A DNA stretch of 64,000 nucleotides from Glandiceps talaboti (taxonomy: Eukaryota > Hemichordata > Enteropneusta > Spengelidae), in contig NC_135563.1 of the NCBI RefSeq assembly GCF_964340395.1, positions 19,391,651-19,455,650 on the forward strand. The letters run 5' to 3'. Below, piece by piece: positions 14,001 to 28,371 of the stretch (its first letter is position 1; the number at the start of each line of letters is the position of its first letter). Under the pieces are notes generated by a model, which worked only from the letters and a program-made list of their open reading frames with translations, did not search any database and was not told the DNA's origin. The translations under genes were made by a program, and so were the position numbers.

Positions 14001-16276
14001 TACATGATGACATGACAGTTAATGAACAATAGTCACTTAAACATTGATATTTCTTCTTTTCTTCTAAAGGTGAATTTTTTGTACAGTATTTTCATCTTAT
14101 TTAACATCTGTAGACATCCATATAACTACTGATATATGTGTATTATAAGCAAGCTGGCGGGTACTACTTAATGTGGGATTGATGGTGTTTTAGGTGATCT
14201 CATAATCTATAACCTTCCATTGTAGACAGAGTGTGAAAAATAATATCAAATAAATGAAACTACCTATTATGAGTCCCTTCCCTGAATGTACACACTATAT
14301 ATATACATATATATATATATGATTCAACATGACTGTTTACTTTTCATGACAGACTAATACATACATCAATTCCTTATTATTAGCTATGTCTAAAGTCTAA
14401 ACAAAGCCTCAGCCATACACAATCCTTCAACTTTGGATTTCACAAGCCCTTTTACCATGACAGATAAAGGTCTGAACAGATAACAACTTGGACTTGATTT
14501 GATCATTGATGTGCTTATTCTATTCAATATAATGATTATATTGAATAGAATAAGCACATCAATGAATTTAATGGTGCACATCTACAGTACACATCATATG
14601 AATCAATTCAGTTTCACAATATGGCACCACTAAGGAACACTGGGCCCATTGTACATGTATGTGTTGTGTATCATACATTTGTACCTGTGGGCTGTAGTTC
14701 ATTTCAAACACTTAGATACGTGACGAAGACTAGCGACATTACCAACATCATTATGGTTCAGGGATATAAGAATACACGATCAAATTGACAAAATGGTTGT
14801 GAGATGCATTATTCACACCAAAATTTAGTTATCATGTTGAATGTTTTACCCAGCATCTTTAAGGTGCACCAACAATATTTATCAACTTTTAGACTACAGA
14901 CTTTCACCTTTGGCCATAGCCCAGAAACTTGATCATCACGCTTGATAATAGCTGAAGGATCTTAGCTTCATTAAGTTTGACTACGTCTTCTTGTGAGTTG
15001 AGAGGAGAGTCAAAATTAAGAGTGAACAGTGAACTTCCTAAATTAGCTTCACAATTCCTCAGAGTGAGAGTGAACATGGCACGTTTCTGGCTACTTGGTC
15101 ATCGCTAACTCAGACCATAGACCCTCCATTGGTGGAAGGTCTATTCTCAGACCATAGATGTATTATTACTGAGAATATCACTAATACATCCCTGCTCAGA
15201 CAGACCTATCATTGAACTTGGCCTAAGATATCTCCTTTTAAGTTTTACGAAGGACATGTAAACACATCAGAGTGTCTAGAATTCAAACAATGGGTTGCCA
15301 AAGAAAACAACCTTCACAAATTTTACATTTACAAAGCTTTACTTGATTCAGACAACTTACATATATGTATTTTGGTATTAAGAATCTCAAATACATGCCC
15401 TTTGACATGTTAATTCACTAAATCTTACATTGTATGTAGATTAGACTTCTTACAATAGATTGTCTGTTTCAAGGATAAATCAATAGCTACATCATAAATG
15501 GAGAAATACCTACAACTATACATTCTACCGAGACATTACAGTAAAAAGAAATGAAGTAATTGGAGAGTCATCGTTAATTTTGACTTATGAATACAACTGT
15601 CAAACAAACACTCTGTTCTCAAATGTTGGCCATGTGCCCTCTACAATTTGATGTGCCACTCACTAGCAATGTCTTGTGACGCACCAAAATTTGGTGTTCC
15701 CCTATCCTTCACTATGTGGTGAAAAAACATGGTTTTCACCATTTTGACCCATGACAGAATATTTGTCTCTCATTTAGAGTGAACAGGGGTTGCTGGTATT
15801 CTCACCATTACAACCAATCTGCATATCAAGAAACCCATGAAGTAACTCTTGCCATTTTAGATGTCATTGTACATATTTAAATTTAATCTAGCCAAAAATA
15901 ATAGAGTACACACAATTTGACAGACATAGAGTACACAAAATTTGACAGACATTTGACTCTTATTTTGTTGTGTAAATATGTCTGCCATAAGCTAAAATAC
16001 CTGTGGAACACCCACAATTGTCTAAGATATCAATGTGTCTTTTTGTGTGTGTATTTTTTTTAAAACGATAGTAAAATAGCACATGAACAATACCCTTTGT
16101 AACATTTCACTTATTAAATCCATCTAATTATCATATGTATGCTTTGCATTGTTGCAATTAATTACCTCTCATTGTCAGTCCTTGAATATAATTATACATG
16201 TAACAAAACTTTCTCACAGATGAGACATTTTATGTGATACAAACAGAATTAATTAAGACATCCTGTAGATACGTGT

Positions 16277-16322
<46 letters not shown>

Positions 16323-19300
16323 CTGTGTCTGTCTGTCTGTCTGTCTGTCCTTGGATGATATTAATGTGGTGTGCTACTATATCATGTGTGTGCATATATC
16401 TGTGCACGAATACATACTTGTATGTCCGTGAGTGAGTGAGTGTGATGTTGACCTTAGCACAAGTTCCCAAGTTGCATTTGGAAGGACACAATGATTCCAC
16501 TATCAATCGTTCTCCTTGACAAGTGGTGTACATTCAAGATGTATGGCATTGCTCACATCTATGAGTTCAATGATTGTATTTCCTATCCTTTCCAATGTGA
16601 GTGATGAAAAGGGACAACTTTATTTTTAATCATTTCAACTCAATGTTGGTTCATTATATTGAGTCTTGTAATCTGTTACTCTTCACAGTGAATATATTGT
16701 GCAACAAGGACAAGCAAGTGAAATGAAATGAATACTGTCTAGTGTTGTCACCTTTAATATCAATTTATTTATTTTGACTTCTCACCTGATTACAATGTCT
16801 TCCAATACCCATCAGGAAGTTATCTGGCTTGATATCTCTATGGATGAAATTCTTATTATGGACATACTCTATGCGACTGATCATCTACAGAGAGAAACAA
16901 AGAGAGGATGTAGTCAATATTTAGAACAGGACAACACAATGGGATGAGTGGTATATTTGTTCAAAAGGCAATGTCCTCTTATCATGTTTTCCAAGGACGT
17001 TCTTCTCTTATCAGCCAAGGCATACACTCATACCACACTTACTGTGCATATAAACTAGTATGAGTGGGCACAAAAAATAGTGCTTTTGCATACACAATGT
17101 ATTTTTAAAGGCCACTACTAAAGCATGTAAAAACTGCATCAAACAAATCATGGCACAACATATGGAAATCTGTGTAATTTTGCCACAACCCCCTCCCCCT
17201 TAGTAGAAACACTGATAGTGTACAGACCCCCCCCCCCTCCCTCCCTCAATCAACACTGATAATAGTGAATTAATGAATTCATCTATGAATTAAAGCTTAT
17301 TATACCTTCTAACACAAAGCGACGATGACAATTTTTTTCACTGGACACATCCAAACATAATTTTCACCTGAAGACATTTTTTATTCAAATTACATTATCG
17401 TACTATCACCTATGATTATACATGTTTCTTGTAAATGTTTCACTAACTAGTTGTCTATATATGCCTCACTGTCTAGTTATTTGTACTTTTAGAAAGCTCC
17501 TTCTAAATAGCAGGATTTGAAGGCAACATGCCAGCTGTCTGCATCAGGACAACAAAGATGTTTTTATCAGTGAGGTTGCTAGAGGTCAGACTACACCACA
17601 ATCTGACTTTTTCATAGCAACTGGCCTTAGGCTTTACAACCACTTTAACTTTGTTACCCACAACTAGATGAATAATACAGTATTAGGTGCTATGACATCA
17701 CCCATCTTGGCTGGAAACTACTTTAATAAATACCAAATAACAGGAAGCAGGACTATAACTGTGTGTCCCACAGTGACTTGACATGAATATTGAAATGACG
17801 TTCAGTCCTTGCATAACAGCACTCTATGATGTATGAAAGCAACAACAGACTTGTGTTATTATATTGGCCCCTACTTTAGGTCAATAGCGCAAGTTATTAG
17901 ATCAAATCAACAGAACTAAAAAGCACCATTTGGATAGTTACATGTACATGTGTACATATTCTATTCTTGTAAACTCTTCCATATGGTAAAATTGTTAAAC
18001 TTCATTTTCATTTTTTCTAAATTTCTCTGGGTTCATACTAACAGTCAAACATTTCAACTCACAGAGTCAAAAATATTTTGGAAATTGAATCCCAAATTTT
18101 CCTAGGTGTCTAACAGCATTGTGAGGGGGGGGGGGGGGTGTTGTGCTACTGGATGACTTCAAGTGTCTTGCTTGAGACATGTGAAACAAGTTGGAAAACG
18201 TTTAACTTTAGATAACATGGACACCACCATTACCTGATCAGCAAGCATTAAAACTGTTTTCATTGTGAATCTTCTTGAACAGAAGTTGAAGAGATCTTCT
18301 AAACTGGGACCTAAAAGGTCCAATACAAGAACATTGTAGTCTTTTTCTTGACCATACCACCTAGAATATTGAAAACAAGTTCAGAATCATTGAGTATGAA
18401 TGATAAATTACATGTTGAATAATACAGCAATACAAGTTATAACTCAATACACTTTTTATGTATTTATAGATATATTGCATACATGTATCAAACACCATTT
18501 ATAATCTACATTTTGATTTCGATAGTTCAAAAGTCTGGAAAACTAAATGCTTTAGATCCTACATTTTTGTACATATACTTAGTAAGGAACTGGCTTATCA
18601 GTACATAGAAAACACCTGGTGTTATTAAATACACAAGAGAAAAATACAATTGTCCTCACATTATGACATGCATAATGAACCCATGTGATAAACTTTTAGC
18701 CACATCTTTCAATTTATTGGCATATTTGGTTTTTGATTTGATCCTTGTCCATGTACTTACTTCAACTATAGCCTACTATGGTACCCTAGGCTACTAAAGA
18801 ATTTTATTAATATTACCCCATCAGGTACATGTACAAACAGTGTATTTCTGTAGACAATTTCTAAATACAATATCTTTGCTGGTAAATAGTTAGATGATGA
18901 ACATACTTTCCCAGAATACAACATTTCACATCAACTAATGTAAGTATATTTAACTCATATTCATTCCTGTGTATAAGATTAAGAAGATACAAGAGGAATG
19001 GCTGAAAATTTAGCATTTTTGGGACAGTTTTGTTACGTACGACTTAATATTAATGTCGATATTAATCTTGATGTTGTAAGCAATGACATATCCATGTAAT
19101 GAATTTCCTATAAAGGTAAACTTGTGTACCTTGCTATAAAATAGCATGTGATTAAATATTTTTCAAAAGGTGTATGCAGTTGAAGTCACACACACACACA
19201 CACACACGATTCAGTATACTTCACGATTAAGTACACCATCAAGAGTAACACACATACATACATACAGTAACATACATACAGTGACACACACACACATATA

Positions 19301-22300
19301 TACATGTACATATACACATGTACACATGTACACATACACACATTTCAGGATACATGAACCATCAAGAGTAAAGTCAGGTAACAAAAAACAAACCCCCAAA
19401 AATGTTTCAGATATAGCCAGTTTTCCTAAGAAAATCCTACGTGTGGTGGGAGTAAACTGGATGCAAACTTTGCTATCCGTATTTACATATATCCTTGAGT
19501 GGGTGTTGTATAAGCAGAATACATGCAAATGATGTACACATGTACCAACACCTTACAACTCAATGCACATGGGGATACTGTGCTTTCAAACTACTGCAAA
19601 TTGGCTTTTGTGTACCATAAAAATCATCTTGGCTGGTCAACCCAATGACATTTGTTAATCATTACACTAATTGGCTTGGCTGTAGTATCATCATGAAATA
19701 ATTTGGAAATAAGTTGCTACCTGTACATGTACATGTACATGTGCATCTGGTGATAAACAACATTCAATATTTTCACAAACTGCCTATTTCACATTTGTTT
19801 GTAACATCAAACATAATAACTTTTGACATTTAAATATCAGTAGTACTTTTCTCCCCAAGGAGTTAATTCATCCTCTGCCAGGTACACAATATCTCACACA
19901 CTCTCAAATCATGAATTATTACAACGTACATAACTGTTTGGGGTTTCAAATAACATCAGGGGGACAGTGTCACTTGGCATTTTCAATAACATTTCACATT
20001 TTTACACAAAGTCATATGTGCCTATGACATCAATGTATGTGAACTCACAACTAATCATATTGTATGGATCTACCTTAGTTCAAATACAACGCTGTCATAA
20101 ATTATAACCTGTTTTTCAACCAGTCTCCTTAATCCACAAAAGGGAAAGGCATTGACAACAAATAGCATCACAACATCTATGAAACAGCCTACTGGAAGGT
20201 CTTGTCCAGGTTTTAATTTCATATGAACGAGGTAGATTGTTGCATTCAATATAACCTTCTCTACAAGTCAGTCAGGTATCCATTTGGAAATCTCAAGGTC
20301 GTGTCATTATTGTGTCAACATGTACACACATATGTAAATGTAATTAAATCATGCAAAGTGTGTTCCAATATCATAATTTTCCACATACATATAGATTCTC
20401 ATAATTGAATTTTTTTTATATTAAGGAGCATATAGCAGATGCAAATGATTAATCCATGTAAAGTTGTGCATCCAGGGTGATGTAAATATCAAGAAGTGAG
20501 ATGTGAAAACTGGGGGTGGAATTTATCTCTGTAAGCCTAGCTTTTCCTACTTAGTACTTCAGTGCAATGACTGCGTGTATGTGATAGCAAGATTATAACA
20601 ACTACAAAAATAATAAGCAGATAACACATTGTGAAAAACGTGCCTATACGTATGTTTTGATTTTAAAAAAAAATATGTATGCCTCTTACACAGGTGTCAG
20701 TCGCATGACAGAAAGAATACAACTCGTGCCTCGTGTTAGTCACGTTGAACACATTTGAATAAAAACTCTGGCCATTCATTCAAGTCATTGATCATATCGA
20801 ATCTCCTGTATTCAAAATATGACTCAAAACACCCAAAATTGCAATTGTTTTTATTACTTCCTCATCGATTATGCTTGTGAAGGTATAATAATGATATTCC
20901 CTGATATTTTTCTTTATTCAGCCAGAAAATGTTTATGACCTAAGACCTCTCAAGCCATGCATTTTTTTTGGCTGAGCAAAGAAAAATGGTGGAAACAATA
21001 TCTAATTGAACAATCATTAGACAAAAAAGTTGTATTTCTCACTCTTAATCTGAATTACATGTATATGCAGTTGCTTTTTTTTTCAAATGCTGCTATTACC
21101 ATCATACATTTCAAGTAATGTAATACATTTAATAAATTTAAAACATGGCCATTCAAAACTTTACAGGCTGTAAAAATCTGCTTGAATAAATTTCAATTTG
21201 TTAACGTAACAAACACCTTTCTTGACATTACCCGAGTTCATGAAAACATTATTTTGATAAGTGAAGACACTAACTAACAGGGATTCCATGTAAATATAAT
21301 CCAGTCCACTTTACAAAAATGTACAAGATCTCCACTGTAATTTGACAGTCAACTCTAGCCTCACCTTGAAGCGAATATTGCACTTGAACTTGAATAAGGA
21401 CACTGACAAACATCAATACCGAATATATCTTAATATATTTATGGGGTTTGCTATAAATGAAAGAATCTAACATAATCTATTGAACCTAGAACAAACAAGC
21501 TCTACCTTCAAACATAAAAGCAATTTGTATATTCACAAATAATTGTGCAATACATAAATGAACTCCTTCACAACATTATACCTACAGACATATGACTTTG
21601 TTGTACATTGTAACATTCAGGACAATAACATCTATTACCAGCAGCAGTGACTGGACACATTGTACAAGGCTATTTGATTATTAAGAAGCACAGTTTTTAC
21701 CATGCATATTACGACAGCAATACCATTCACGCACTGCCAGTATCAATTTATTTTCTTTTAAATTATGATCTAGGTTGTGCCTTGACTGATGAACTTTGCA
21801 TGACCCTTCAGTTTTTTTTTCATCAAAATGTAAAACTGCTCTTTCTGTCAATTACAGTAATGTATTTGAATTGCTTCAAATAACTACCTACAAATTTTGT
21901 TAATTTCCTTAAAAGTAAAATAGGTCTTTGGACATGTGAAGTGTGTGTCATTAGCTGACATAACATATATTCACTGACACTACACTTAGAACCACACTAA
22001 TTATATCTATCATTCTACCAATAACTCCACTAGAAAAACAGATTACACTATTGCAAAAACAACAACTGGAAAATTCATGGTTTCTACAGTCCCACAAGTT
22101 ACCTTTGACATTTGTTTATAGCCAGACAGGCAGGCCATTGACTGACACAAAAACATGATGTAGCTCCTAGCATGTATGACATCACATGTTGTTAGAGGTG
22201 CAAACAACTGAATACCTACTCACTGTATGCATGTGAATAGCAGGTGACTTGTGGGATTAATCGTGACTGTTCACGTGGTTCAGTGTTTCTCACAACGTGA

Positions 22301-25300
22301 TCACGTTTGATTTCATCACTGTTATCCAAAGACAACTATCACGTTTATATATATAATAATAATAAAACAGAGAACACAACATTCTTTTATCTCACAAAAA
22401 ATATCAGGAATTAATTTCCATAAAATAACACATATCCATTGTGACCAAAATATCACTAATGTTTTCTTCTTCTTTTTTCTGGCTTTTCTTATATTCTGAA
22501 ATATATTTGAGACTTATAATGCTTAAACTTCCACCTTTTTTAGAGAAATAGAAAAACACTCACAATTTACTGGCAGTCAATTATAAACAGGGTCAAAATG
22601 TCACCTGCAGTTGATGTGGGACACTTAAGCTCTACTAATTCTCACATACTGTCTGGATTAATGACCAACATATTCTGATCAGTGGAGAATGAATTCAAGA
22701 ATGGCTTGAATCTTCTGATGACATGAGTCAATATCATACTTACTAATACTACTTGTGAAAAGTAATTGGACATAAACAGACCATCTACGAAAATGCAGCC
22801 TAAACCTAAAACATGGAATCTAAACTGAGAATATGTGAGCACACAAACACAACCTAAATAGATTATAATGAGTACATGATAACTAGAAAATAACTCTCTG
22901 GGTGATGGTCAGTGTACTGATTCGGTCAGTATATTGATTTATTTTGGTGACCCAGCCAGGAGGAAGGTCACATGACCGGAAAGGTCAAGTAACAACCAGC
23001 CTTGACATGCTGTGATGGAGACCTGACTAACTAGAACTGTGTGTTATGTATGTCTACTGACCTCACAATGAGAGGTGAACTCAGGATATGTCAAAATGTT
23101 AGGAAAACAACATCCTGAATAACTAACAGTCCTTTATTACAACACTCATCAAAGGATTTTCTTGATATTCTCTTCATGAAATATGTGTGAACACAGATAC
23201 ATGTCCCAATTCTCTTTCTCTATGAATAGCTGAGGTTAAGATAAATTATTGACTAGCATTGAAACACAGACAGGTCAATAAATTACTGCATATTGCAGTA
23301 TCATTTTGTTTATAAGTTTCATTGCCAATGCTAGAGGCAGTGGTTCTTTATCATACTAACTTTCCAGACAATTTCCACAAATACAGCTGACAATCTTGCA
23401 AAGCAAAATATCACATTTCATGTGATTCTGAAAATTGATGACATTAAAGATGCAAGTCTTTTATTGAATACAGGTGCTCTATGCTTTGGTGTTTACATGG
23501 TAGAAACAGTTACCATGGGACTAACTTGGCATGATTTTAATTATTCATTGAAGAATATGACGCAGAATCGTGCTTTGATCTTGTAACACATACAGAGACT
23601 GACGTGGTACATTACACTCATTATATGCAATGCTGAAGTTGTTGCGTATTCAGTTCAAATTCAACTGTTTCCAAATTAATTTTCGATTTTTGCACTGACA
23701 ACAAATTAATGCAATTTTAGCAAAATTGTTATATGTGGGACAAAATATTTTAATAAATTTGCAATACTAGTACTTTATAATCATAATTAATAATAGCAAA
23801 CGTGTAGATGATGTACAAATAAATACCGATAATATTGTGTAAAAAAATTTAATTGCTTCCTTTTTTTCTCATTTTTTCATGATTAAGGTGACCTGCTAAC
23901 AGATACACACTATTTCAAAAAGAAGTCATTTTTTCTGCAAAAAGAGTAGAAAAGGAATATCCTCAGTACCAAAATCTTTCAATGTTTACATCCTTCAGCA
24001 ATTAACCACAGAATCCTTTGTTATTTTGTTATATTAATCCTTTCATCATTCTAAGTAAAAAAATACAATTTGGAGGATTTTCAAAATGACATCGTCAAGC
24101 TCCTCTGTTGCATCATGGTGAAACAAGATTACAAAATAGGAGCAATGATAGGCATACATATCAACAAATTGCTAATCAAAATCATATCTTTCAAGGACTA
24201 GATGTACTTCAAAACAAAGAGACATGGACATTGAAAATCAAGTCACATGACAAACTTAGGATATGATCAAACATGGTTCAAACCAACGTGACAATATTAT
24301 GACTCACAGTAATATCAAAATATATAGTCACAGAAAAAAATTTGTATATCACAGCATTTTTGAGAGTACTACTAGATATATTACCACAGGAGTCAAGTGG
24401 ATGTTGTTGAGCAAAAAATCATGAATATTTATCAAATATTCTAATAGATTCCAACAGGTGAATATATAACAAGATACATGTACTGATGGAGTAATAACAA
24501 TGAGACACAGAAAAAAGATATAACAAACACAGGTGGTGCTATTATTATCGAATGCCAAGGTGTAAATATCCGACATACATGTACCAGTATATGTGTATAT
24601 AACAAAATAGAAAAAAATGTCATGCTAAATTTATATCAAACAGCTTCACACTAGGAATTGAATATTTGAATACATACATCATTATGTATATAGATGAATC
24701 AGCTGTTGAAATGGTTACCTCCCACTGTATGACTATGTAGCTATTCAGTTCAGCTGAGCATGTCTCACTCATATTTGCCAAAAAATTGTATTAATTGTCT
24801 TTCTCTCTTCCTAAAATATTTCTAAAAAGGTGTAGGCCCACAAAGAAACTATATAATGACTCATTCCTTCCAGTCACTAGGGGAGATGACCTGTATTTTG
24901 GACAATTGTTTCCTCTCTGATAAAATTGTATTTTTTGATTTTTTATATTTTGGCTATCACAAAAAATAATTTGAAGAAATACAACTATTAAAATGTTATA
25001 GTCTATAACGACTTATGGGTTTGTGAGACCAGTCATGCATATGGTGACCAACCCTGTGTTGTCATTTCCTAACGGACATCTCATTTTCCATCTGCTGACG
25101 TAGGAAATACAAACCTGTCGTCTGTCCTTCGTCGATTGTTACATGTTACAATTGTTTGTAATATTTTCAAAACAAATTTACCAAGATGACCATGAGACAG
25201 TTATTTTGTGCGAGTAAAAGGAAATATATTGCGATCCTAATTTCACTACACTATTTCCAACCATAATTATCATGCGAGGCTAGTCATAGGGTATATCACA

Positions 25301-26099
25301 ATCACACAAAGCATTTGATCAGCTGGCTGACGAGGCCCTCTAATGTTATAACGGTTACACTCGCTCTAGGATTTTAGCAGTGTTTTCTTGAATAGTGACA
25401 GTCGAATCAATAACAACAAAAAATACGTTAGGTTCGTTTAAAATATAGCATTATGTCTAAAAGTCCAAAAAACACATATCAAGTTCTAGATCGACGGTCC
25501 AACGGGATGGTCATTGGCAGGTGGCGGGCTATCACAGTCCAAATATGGCGAGCAGTACATTTTCTACAGGTCAACATAAGCCCATGCTTAGGGTACACAA
25601 ATTCCTCTATTGCTTACACGTGTGAAGTGAATTATATATATATATGGATATGTATAGTCAATTCATAGTTGATATGTGGTGAAACAGTGAAAAAGTGGTT
25701 CACTACGACACTCCTAAAGTGTGTGTATGTCCGATTACTACCACACATATTGCAAAATCATAACTGATCTTACCGAATATGGGGAATCCCAACGCCACCT
25801 TGCAAAATTTTATAGAGTTTACTTTCGTAGAGTAACTGTGGATGCCTTGCTTTATGTGATTCTAATTTCACTGCTACCTCCTGTAACGATACGAAAGTAC
25901 AATAGATCTCAAAAATTCAGTTTCAGCAAGCATAATGGTCGAAAAAATTAAGGGATATACGAGCGGAACTCACCTCGCCATTCGTTATGTTCACACCCAA
26001 GTATATATCGCCGAACGATCCGCTGCCGATTTTTCTGACGAGTTTGTACTTTCCCCCGACGTTAAATTCTCCCCCTTTTGAACTAGTGGCACTTGCCAT
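8032..26099 (-). CDS. CSNK1A1: Casein kinase I alpha (CSNK1A1), complete, 7 coding exons
   Basis: Ser/Thr kinase of the CK1 family; in animals it primes beta-catenin and PER/CI proteins for turnover. Exons on the minus strand: 26099-25974, 25880-25774, 18360-18234, 16884-16786, 12114-11975, 8929-8776, 8295-8032 (stop). Total 338 aa, against about 337 for human. Features: glycine loop [13 protein letters not shown] (about 23-35), ATP-binding Lys in EVAVKLES (K47), catalytic HRDIKPDN (135-142), DFG at 158-160, and CK1-specific [13 protein letters not shown] replacing the usual APE motif. The C-terminal tail after LKQKAAQQ is Ser/Thr/Asn/Pro-rich and ends SSRR, unlike the vertebrate ending. The start ATG lies in the first exon directly before the conserved [12 protein letters not shown] block. 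Introns are large (up to 7.4 kb), so the gene spans 18 kb. Confidence 0.97.
8930..11974 (-). other. CSNK1A1 intron 5 (3.0 kb)
   Basis: No exon recognised. AT-rich non-coding sequence. The only distinct structure seen is the 17-bp-arm palindrome at 10980-11014. Confidence 0.7.
10980..11014. repeat. Perfect palindrome, 17-bp arms, 1-nt centre
   Basis: AATTATATCTGATGTTG, then T, then the exact reverse complement. It lies inside a CSNK1A1 intron with no flanking direct repeat seen. Confidence 0.95.
13244..13311. repeat. Imperfect fold-back, ~24-bp arms
   Basis: Left arm begins ATGTTGTTGGATCT and the right arm ends AGATCCAACAACAT. The arms match at about 20 of 24 positions around an AT-rich centre. 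Confidence 0.85.
14503..14565. repeat. Perfect palindrome, 31-bp arms, 1-nt centre
   Basis: Left arm 14503-14533 starts TCATTGATGTGCTTATTC. Right arm 14535-14565 is its exact reverse complement. A single G separates them. No target-site duplication is evident. Confidence 0.97.
15116..15175. repeat. Hairpin pair, TAGACCCTCCA type
   Basis: TAGACCCTCCA..TGGAAGGTCTA forms a short hairpin, followed at once by a second inverted pair TCTCAG..CTGAGA. A similar CCCTCCA..TGGAGGG hairpin occurs at 26924-26957. Confidence 0.6.
15631..15787. mobile_element. Decayed hAT-like MITE, copy B
   Basis: Shares with copy A the internal blocks GTGCCCTCTA, GACGCACCAAAATTTGGTG, CCCCTATC and CACTATGTGGTGA in the same order. 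The right terminus is degraded and no clear target duplication remains. Confidence 0.75.
16282..16350. repeat. (TG)n followed by (TGTC)n microsatellite
   Basis: About 19 TG dinucleotides run into TGTC tetranucleotides. Open frames predicted here (Cys/Val- or Thr/His-rich) are products of the repeat. Confidence 0.95.
16885..18233 (-). other. CSNK1A1 intron 3 (1.35 kb)
   Basis: Nothing coding seen. Contains homopolymer C and G runs (17227-17236, 18124-18137). Confidence 0.7.
18361..25773 (-). other. CSNK1A1 intron 2 (7.4 kb)
   Basis: The longest intron of the gene. No exon recognised on either strand. Contains a CA microsatellite with imperfect ACATAC repeats (19188-19340), an ACATGT-type self-complementary run (19722-19742) and otherwise AT-rich sequence without visible structure. 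Confidence 0.65.
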
Positions 26100-26241
26100 G
26101 ATCTTGATGTTTCAAAAAATTAATAAAATTAGCGTGAATTTGGGCTGAAATGGAGCTGTATGTTGGCGGTCCTTAGCACTGCCTTGTCATCTTTGCTGCA
26201 ATGTTCACCGACGTTGCTGGTTGCTGAGAACAATACCGCGC

Positions 26242-26246
26242 ATTGG
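26242..26246 (-). promoter_or_regulatory. CCAAT box upstream of CSNK1A1
   Basis: CCAAT reads on the minus strand about 145 nt upstream of the CSNK1A1 ATG, next to a CG-containing stretch. The position fits a proximal promoter element; the transcription start is not known. Confidence 0.35.
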
Positions 26247-26923
26247 ATGATGGGAGCACTGGCCCGTTTCCCATAGTGACTGCTTATTAACATAAACTCG
26301 TCTCCACCCAAACTCTACAAGCTCCTTTGTTACACTATCAATCAATCAAAATAAAAACAAACACCAAACCTTTGTTTTACAGTTTTAAAAGTGGAAAAGG
26401 TTATGACACTACTATCAAGACAATAAAATCTTATTTTTTCACCAATTTAAAAATAGGGCACAAACTAACGGTAGGCCTAACATGTATAAGCCTATACTAT
26501 CGAATGGGACAGACGAGCCTCTTTGAGCTTGAGCAGCTCAGTGCTAGCGCTAGACATTCGCATCCACATCAGACGAAACAATACATTTGCATATGAAAGA
26601 ACAGTTTCAAGGTAACAACAGGTATTCAAAGATCAACACTCCCGGTGACGTTAATGACATCTAAATGTGGTTGCTGGTCGAATGTTATCTGCAACATAGG
26701 CCTATAGAGACACACACTGTTTATGCAATTATTCAAATTATCCAATGACCTATATAAACCCTTCATATAAAGTATGTCATATATACTACTTACACAGTTA
26801 TAGAAATTCAGAAAATGATGAATTCTCCAAGATTCTCAAACCAAGCTGACCCTGCCTAGTACCAACTCCGACGAAAACCAATCGTATGTTTCACAGCTTT
26901 TTCACTTACACTGTCCCTGCATC

Positions 26924-26957
26924 ATAGACCCTCCATCCACGCGGGTGGAGGGTATAT
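26924..26957. repeat. CCCTCCA hairpin
   Basis: ATAGACCCTCCATCC, then ACGC, then GGGTGGAGGGTATAT: nearly perfect inverted arms of about 13 bp. Similar in sequence to the hairpin at 15116. Confidence 0.75.
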
Positions 26958-27112
26958 GCCTGCATCAAATAAAATAATCTAAAATTAATCAATATATTTG
27001 TTATACAGATTCAATTCCTTGTAACTTTAAGCAGATAAATGAGAAGGGGCAGACAGAAACCAACGTGTTTGAAATGTATTTCACAAACACATATTATAGA
27101 ATGTCTACTAAC

Positions 27113-27242
<130 letters not shown>

Positions 27243-28246
27243 GAACTACGAGCTACCCATCCCAACAACTCTAGTCAATTGATATGTGTTCAATGTTGTT
27301 GTAATGTGTTCCCCAATCTAGTAGTTTCGTGCACGCTTTCTGGTATCATCAGGTGAGGTGGTACACAACAGCAACATATAGCATTTCAATACTCCGAGAG
27401 GTCCCCCGTCCGTGTAACCAATACGATTTTGTGATTGGACGCTGACATCTCTCTGTAGCTATGCAATATTAATCGTGAAAACGGATGATATAGAGGTCTG
27501 TTTTAATAGATAATATTTCTACATGGCGTACGAACGATTTGATAGAACTTCCTGAAGACGATTTGTAGCATCTATGGGATTATACATGTAGGATATTTTC
27601 ATCTCTGTAATTTATTATACGGTTTTTGTTGCAATGATTCTGTGACATAATGTAATAAATTAATTTATAACAGAGGAATATACATAGTTTTTAATGGAAC
27701 GACGTGTAACTGTAAACGGGGGGGGGGGCACGTATCTGTTGTTACACATCTTTCAACATAGACATCCATCTCGGCAGAAATCGAGCATGTAAAAAAGTGT
27801 ACAGTACCACAACACAAACGTACGGTTCAACGACCAATTTTTTTATGTAACCATGGTAACAAATATGTTAATTACACAGGCAATTAGCCGGCTTTTAAAG
27901 ATATCTACATTCGAAAACTGTTGGCGACTAAAGCTCCTCTGTCTGTATAGTTTTGTCGGGTTACGGTCAAATAATGGCTATAGCCTACTTATTGTATTTT
28001 TTATAATATACCAACCAACAATAAAGAGAACAAGGTATATTAGTGGAAATCGAAGGTCTCAATAATACACATTGTTACGCACGTGATTTACACGAGAGTG
28101 GGTGGGATGGAAGCACCTGTCGAGGAGAAAAAAATCTTTGAAGTAAAAACGTTTACGCATCTTCAGGGGCCCACTATCAAGTTTTATACTATACCATGGC
28201 AAGAAACCTAATAAATTGTTTAACGGACAAAATAAAACCACCAATC

Positions 28247-28323
<77 letters not shown>

Positions 28324-28324
28324 A

Positions 28325-28369
<45 letters not shown>
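28247..28369. repeat. (CTGT)n microsatellite
   Basis: About 30 CTGT units with a single TGTA interruption near 28322. Confidence 0.98.

Positions 28370-28371
<2 letters not shown>

Larger units (their letters stand above)
12115..16785 (-). other. CSNK1A1 intron 4 (4.7 kb)
   Basis: No exon recognised. Holds fold-backs at 13244-13311, 14503-14565 and near 15118, a decayed hAT-like element (15631-15787), a 26-bp direct repeat around 15902-15953 and a TG/TGTC microsatellite (16282-16350). Confidence 0.7.

Noticed and set aside
14390-14581. Candidate microRNA precursor at the perfect palindrome
   Set aside because: A 1-nt loop with a fully paired 31-bp stem does not resemble an animal pre-miRNA.
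25453-25668. 71-residue plus-strand frame near CSNK1A1 exon 2
   Set aside because: Antisense within a CSNK1A1 intron, no recognisable domain, no splice support.
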